From Delphinapterus leucas (taxonomy: Eukaryota > Chordata > Mammalia > Artiodactyla > Monodontidae): a DNA stretch of 64,000 nucleotides. Positions 60,016 through 64,000 of this stretch are shown one piece after another. The notes beneath the pieces were generated by a model, which worked only from the letters and a program-made list of their open reading frames with translations, searched no databases and was not told the DNA's origin. The stretch spans positions 314,223 to 378,222 of the forward strand of contig NW_022098094.1 of NCBI RefSeq assembly GCF_002288925.2, given 5' to 3'. Position numbers and translations under genes: made by a program. Numbering within the stretch: position 1 is the first letter of the stretch; each line of letters starts with the position of its first letter.

Positions 60016-61160
60016 CCTCTTGGTCTTTTAAGTGATTATATTGACTGGTTTATCCTTTGCTGTCTCTGTAATTTGATATTGCTTACTGAATTATTTTATT
60101 TATACATAAAGAAAAAAGATAAGTATATAATTTTAAATATATACTTAAATGATCATATATTTGCTTTTTCGTTGAATTTTTTCTTTTTGCCCTTTTTGTC
60201 CCCCATGCCCTCTTTTTCCCCCTTCACTCGTTTCAGCAACACTTCACAATAATGAATGTTAACAGCTTAATATGCACTTCCTATATTTTCTCCAGGCTTA
60301 TATAATATATACCTATATATACATTTAAATACACAAACATATATGTATGTATATATGTACACATATACAACATATGGAAATTATTTGTCATGTTTTAACA
60401 AAACCAGATCCTGTGTTCAGCACATGGAAATTCCTCCAAGTGCATTAGCAGAGCAAATATTACATGGAGTGAAGTCACTGTAATTATTTACTGATTTTCT
60501 TATGGGTGAGTGTTCACTTGGTTCTGGGTGTGGCACTAAATATGGTTATGTAAAATATCCTTATACATGTGCCATTACACAGGCACTTTCATTTCTGGGG
60601 ATCAGGATTTATGAGTTAAAGTGTATATGAAATTTTAATTTCAATAGTTGTTGGCAGATTGCTTTTCACATTTAATCTCACATACCTAGCTACAATATAC
60701 GAAATTACATTCTTATACACACTGCTACCCAATAGATACTATGACTCATTTAAATTTTGCCAGTCAGGTGGCTATAAACTGAAATCTCTTTTGTTACTTT
60801 AACTTGCTTTTCTCTAACGACTAGTGAATCTTTTACTATGCTCGCGGACATTTGGGTTTGTATTATTATTTGCAATTTATCTTTATAGCCTCAGTCAAAT
60901 TTTTATAAATTACTTGTCTTTTGCTCTATCAGCTCCCTGTTATCTAGTTTATAAATATTTTCCAAATTTATCATTTTCCTATTAACTCTGTTAAAAGTTT
61001 GGATTTTTATATAGCCAAATATGTTTATTTCTCCTTTCATAGCATTTGATTTTCTGGTCTATTTAACAAGCTCTTCTCTCAGACAAGATTATGTCTTAAA
61101 GTTTCTTGTATTTTTCTCCTCATTTTTCACACTTTATGTCACTTACGTATTTGGAATTTA
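60016..61160. other. Unassigned AT-rich stretch
   Basis: Contains a TATA-rich region at about 60300-60370. Otherwise nothing recognised. Confidence 0.45.
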
Positions 61161-61164
61161 TTTA

Positions 61165-61372
61165 CAGTTGACCTTTGAACAACACAGTTTTGAACCATGT
61201 GAGGCCAAGTGGCTTTTTTTCAGTAAATCTGTACCACACTAGTAATCCATGGTTGGTCGAATCTACAGAGGCAGAGCTGCGGATATAAAAGGGAGACTGC
61301 AAAGTTATGTGTGGATTTTCAACAGTGCTTGGGTTGGTGCCCCTAACCCCTGCATTGTTGGAGGGTTAACTG
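61165..61372. repeat. Pogo/Tigger-type MITE
   Basis: Starts CAGTTGACCTTTGAACAACA and ends TTGTTGGAGGGTTAACTG, an imperfect terminal inverted repeat. The interior has the usual GTTGGTGCCCCTAACCCCTG block. TA precedes the left end, as expected for a TA-targeting element. Confidence 0.7.
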
Positions 61373-61564
61373 CATATATACGGTGTATTTGTCTTCTGTT
61401 CCATCAATGACAAAAGTCTTTAGTATATTCTAGTAAATTTTTTTTACTAGAATCTCTGTATTTGTTAATATATTTGCATCCTCCAAGATGTTTTTACTAT
61501 AGTCAATTCTAGACTATGTATATTTTCACAGTAACATTTTTCAAATTAGCAGGGTTTTTCTTAT

Positions 61565-61841
61565 TAATTAATTAATTTTTGCTGTGTTGGGTCTTCGTTT
61601 CTGTGCGAGGGCTTTCTCTAGTTGTGGCAAGCGGGGGCCACTCGTCATCGCGGTGCGCGGGCCTCTCACTATCGCGGCCTCTCTTGTTGCAGAGCACAGG
61701 CTCCAGACGCGCAGGCTCAGCAGCTGTGGCTCACGGGCCTAGTTACTCCACAGCACATGGGATCCTCCCAGACCAGGGCTCGAACCCGTGTTCCCTGCGT
61801 TAGCAGGCAGATTCTCAACCGCTGCGCCACCAGGGAAGCCC
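61565..61841 (-). repeat. Hybrid CHR-type SINE, antisense
   Basis: The left (3') side has the older subfamily's tail and TGTTGGGTCTTCG…GGGCTTTCTCTAGTTGTG. The middle has the younger CHR-1 GGTGCGCGGGCCTCTCACTA body, and the right has the common head. The CHR-1 copies end where this copy continues into the older 3' module. Confidence 0.85.
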
Positions 61842-62575
61842 CGCAGTAACATCTTTTTTATTATCAGATTTTAATGAAATGATATTAGTATTTTGCAACA
61901 CAAAAATTAGTGGGGTTTTTTTGAAAATTAACTTTATTTCTATTACCAGATCTTACAGTAAAACAATACTTTCAAAGATCAACCCAAAGAATTTACAGAG
62001 TGTCTTCAGGAAAAACGGCAGAATTGGAAGCACCAGGAATCCATCTCTCTACCTTGACAAAAATTATATTGGTAGAATCTGTCTGAAGTAAATATTTTGG
62101 AACTCTAGAATCTATTTGAAGGCTTGCTGCATCCAGAGCAAAGCTTGGCTGGTAAATTGCAGTTAGTACCAGTCAGTTACAGCCCTCAGGGTGGTGTTTA
62201 CCCACCGCCCACCGTCCAGACCTGGGACAGGCAGCTGTGAGGAAGGAAACCGAGGTTCTGGTGTGATTTGCTGGATCCAGGGTGGGAAATAAGGAGCTTG
62301 TCTTCCACATATCAGTGTTCTGTGTTCTGATGGTAGGTTGCTGCTCTGATTGATGAGGTACAAACAAGGCTGCTGCCATTATTTTATATCTCACAAGCTG
62401 AAGTGGCTTCCCGGGGAACTAAATAAGCCATTTCTGCTTTGGGGGGCATTCAGAAAACACTTGTTTAAGGCATTAGCTTTCTGAAGGGGGTAGTGTCGAT
62501 TTATGGCCCCTGTAGGCTACTTAGCTGTACAAAACAGATGCCAACGCAGTGATATTACAGAGTAGTTTAGCCAAA
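61842..62575. other. Unassigned non-coding stretch
   Basis: No exon or named repeat recognised. Confidence 0.45.
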
Positions 62576-62579
62576 TTCT

Positions 62580-63115
62580 CAAGAAAGCCATATATGAAAA
62601 AAGTCAAGGTAACATCATACTCAATGGTATGATGAAAGACTGAAAGCTTTCCTCCTAAGATCGAGAATGAAATAGGATGCCTATTTTTACCTCAGCTATT
62701 CAGCATCATACTGGACAGTCTAGCCAGAGCCATTAGACAAGAAAAAGAAATAAAAGCCATCCAAATTGGAAAGAAAGGGGTAAACTATCTCTGATCACAG
62801 ATGACATGATTCAACATACAGAAAACCCCAAAGAGTTCACAAGAAAACTACTAGAGCTAATAAATTCAGCAGAGTTGTAGGGTACAAGATAAACACAGAT
62901 AAACACACAATCAGTTGTGGTTCTATACACCAACCCTGAACAATCCAAAAGGAAAATTTGTAACAGGTACATTGTTTTTGTTGGTTTTGGGTATAGATAG
63001 TGGTGGTGGTTCTACATCATTGTGAATATATTTAATGCCAGTGGATTGTACACTTAAGGGTGGTTAAAATGAAAAATATTATGTTATGTATATTTCATCA
63101 CAATTACAAGATAAT
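62580..63115 (+). repeat. L1 ORF2 and 3' fragments, sense
   Basis: AACATCATACTCAATGGTAT, CAGCATCATACTGGACAGTC, AGCCATCCAAATTGGAAAGA and AAAACTACTAGAGCTAATAA follow the L1 ORF2 order. At about 63,040 TTGTACACTTAAGGGTGGTT and following is an L1 3'-end segment. Heavily deleted between. Confidence 0.75.
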
Positions 63116-63319
63116 AATCTACGGAAAGATAATTATAGATATTATAATAATGTCAGCTAATTGTGTAGAGCAGAGATCCACAAACCATGGCCTGCAGGCA
63201 CAACTCACTGCCTGGTTTTGAATAGTCCATGAGGTAAAAATGGTTTATACATTTTTCTAACGGCTGAAAAATCCAAAAGAAAAATAATATTTCATGACAT
63301 ATAAAATTATGTGAATTTC

Positions 63320-63523
63320 GGGCTTCCCTGGTGGCACAGTGGTTGAGAATCCGCCTGCCAATGCAGGGGACACGGATTCGTGCCCTGGTCTGGGAACATC
63401 CCACATGCCGCGGAGCAGCTGGGCCCGTGAGCCATGGCCGCTGAGCCTGTGCGTCTGGAGCCTGTGCTCCGCAACGGGAGAGGCCACAACAGTGAGAGGC
63501 CCGCGTACTGCAAAAAAAAAAAA
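63320..63523 (+). repeat. CHR-1-type SINE, sense
   Basis: Complete copy with A tail and a perfect 15-bp direct repeat AATTATGTGAATTTC at 63305-63319 and 63524-63538. Confidence 0.97.
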
Positions 63524-63824
63524 AATTATGTGAATTTCAACTTTAAGTATTCATAAAGGGTTTTTTTGAGCAAAAAATTAGCCCAAATTGCTGAATTTGG
63601 ATGATTGATTTATGCTTAGTAGGGCCCTAGTATGGTTGACTCTCTGAGAATGATTCAAATCCAAGCCACTGATTATCAAACCAACTTCTCTTTTTATGGT
63701 AAAGCTTCACTTTCTACATGCTTTTTAAAATGTCCATGCATTTTGTCTTTCTCACAGGTTTTAGTATTGTTGCAATACTGGTATCTCCTGAATTGACATG
63801 ACTTTTAGAGGTTCCATTTATCAA

Positions 63825-64000
63825 TGTTTATATATATATATATTTTTTATATTTATATTTAATTACCTCTTTATATTTATTTAATTTTATATTTTATTTT
63901 ATATTTATTTTTATATTTAATTATCTCTTTATATTTAATTTAATTTTTTATATTTAATTACCTTTATATTTATTTAATTACCTCTCTTTATATTTAATTA
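63825..64000. repeat. AT-rich low-complexity tract to window end
   Basis: TATATA run followed by irregular TTTATATTTAATTA repetition. It probably continues beyond the window. Confidence 0.85.

Overview
The window is eukaryotic, non-coding-rich mammalian genomic DNA, almost certainly from a cetacean or a close cetartiodactyl. The main evidence is about seventeen copies of tRNA-derived SINEs of the CHR type (the head reads GGCTTCCCTGGTGGCGCAG, with an A-box and B-box in a tRNA-like 5' part). Many keep perfect target-site duplications, and they sit with cetartiodactyl-type L1s, older L1M/L2/MIR elements, a MER5-type DNA transposon and two ERV solo LTRs. There are no bacterial operons, CRISPR arrays or phage genes.

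Layout. Positions 1-31,650 form a gene-free flank: SINEs, L1 fragments of several ages, MIRs, two solo LTRs (1693-2181 and 23398-23917), one 100-N assembly gap (3003-3102), and several kilobases of unique DNA in which I recognise no exon. At 29,335-31,645 lies the 5' half of an antisense L1. It is followed by a 200-bp pyrimidine microsatellite.

Positions 33,645-47,639 hold one complete aldo-keto reductase gene of the AKR1C family on the + strand. It has nine coding exons, all with GT-AG introns and consistent phases, and encodes exactly 323 aa, the family's standard length. The catalytic tetrad Asp50/Tyr55/Lys84/His117 and the NADPH-binding residues are present. Its introns carry SINEs, a MER5 copy immediately before exon 7, and a twin-primed (internally inverted) L1 in intron 8. 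A poly(A) signal lies at 47,776, and a sense-oriented L1 begins about 20 bp further on.

From about 51,180 to 53,285 there is a second, diverged copy of the AKR1C promoter, exon 1 and start of intron 1. Its exon 1 has lost two bases and is frameshifted, and no further AKR1C exons follow to the end of the window. It is therefore a truncated tandem-duplication pseudogene, sandwiched between two L1 fragments. Positions 53,290-64,000 are mostly L1 and SINE with some unassigned AT-rich DNA.

I see no novel multi-gene system. The observations most worth following are the intact AKR1C gene with its few unusual residues, the orphan duplicated promoter/exon-1 module, and a set of well-bounded retroelement insertions (empty-site comparison, twin priming, nested insertions, a hybrid SINE). 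Family names for repeats are from recognition of consensus-like sequence, not from a database search.
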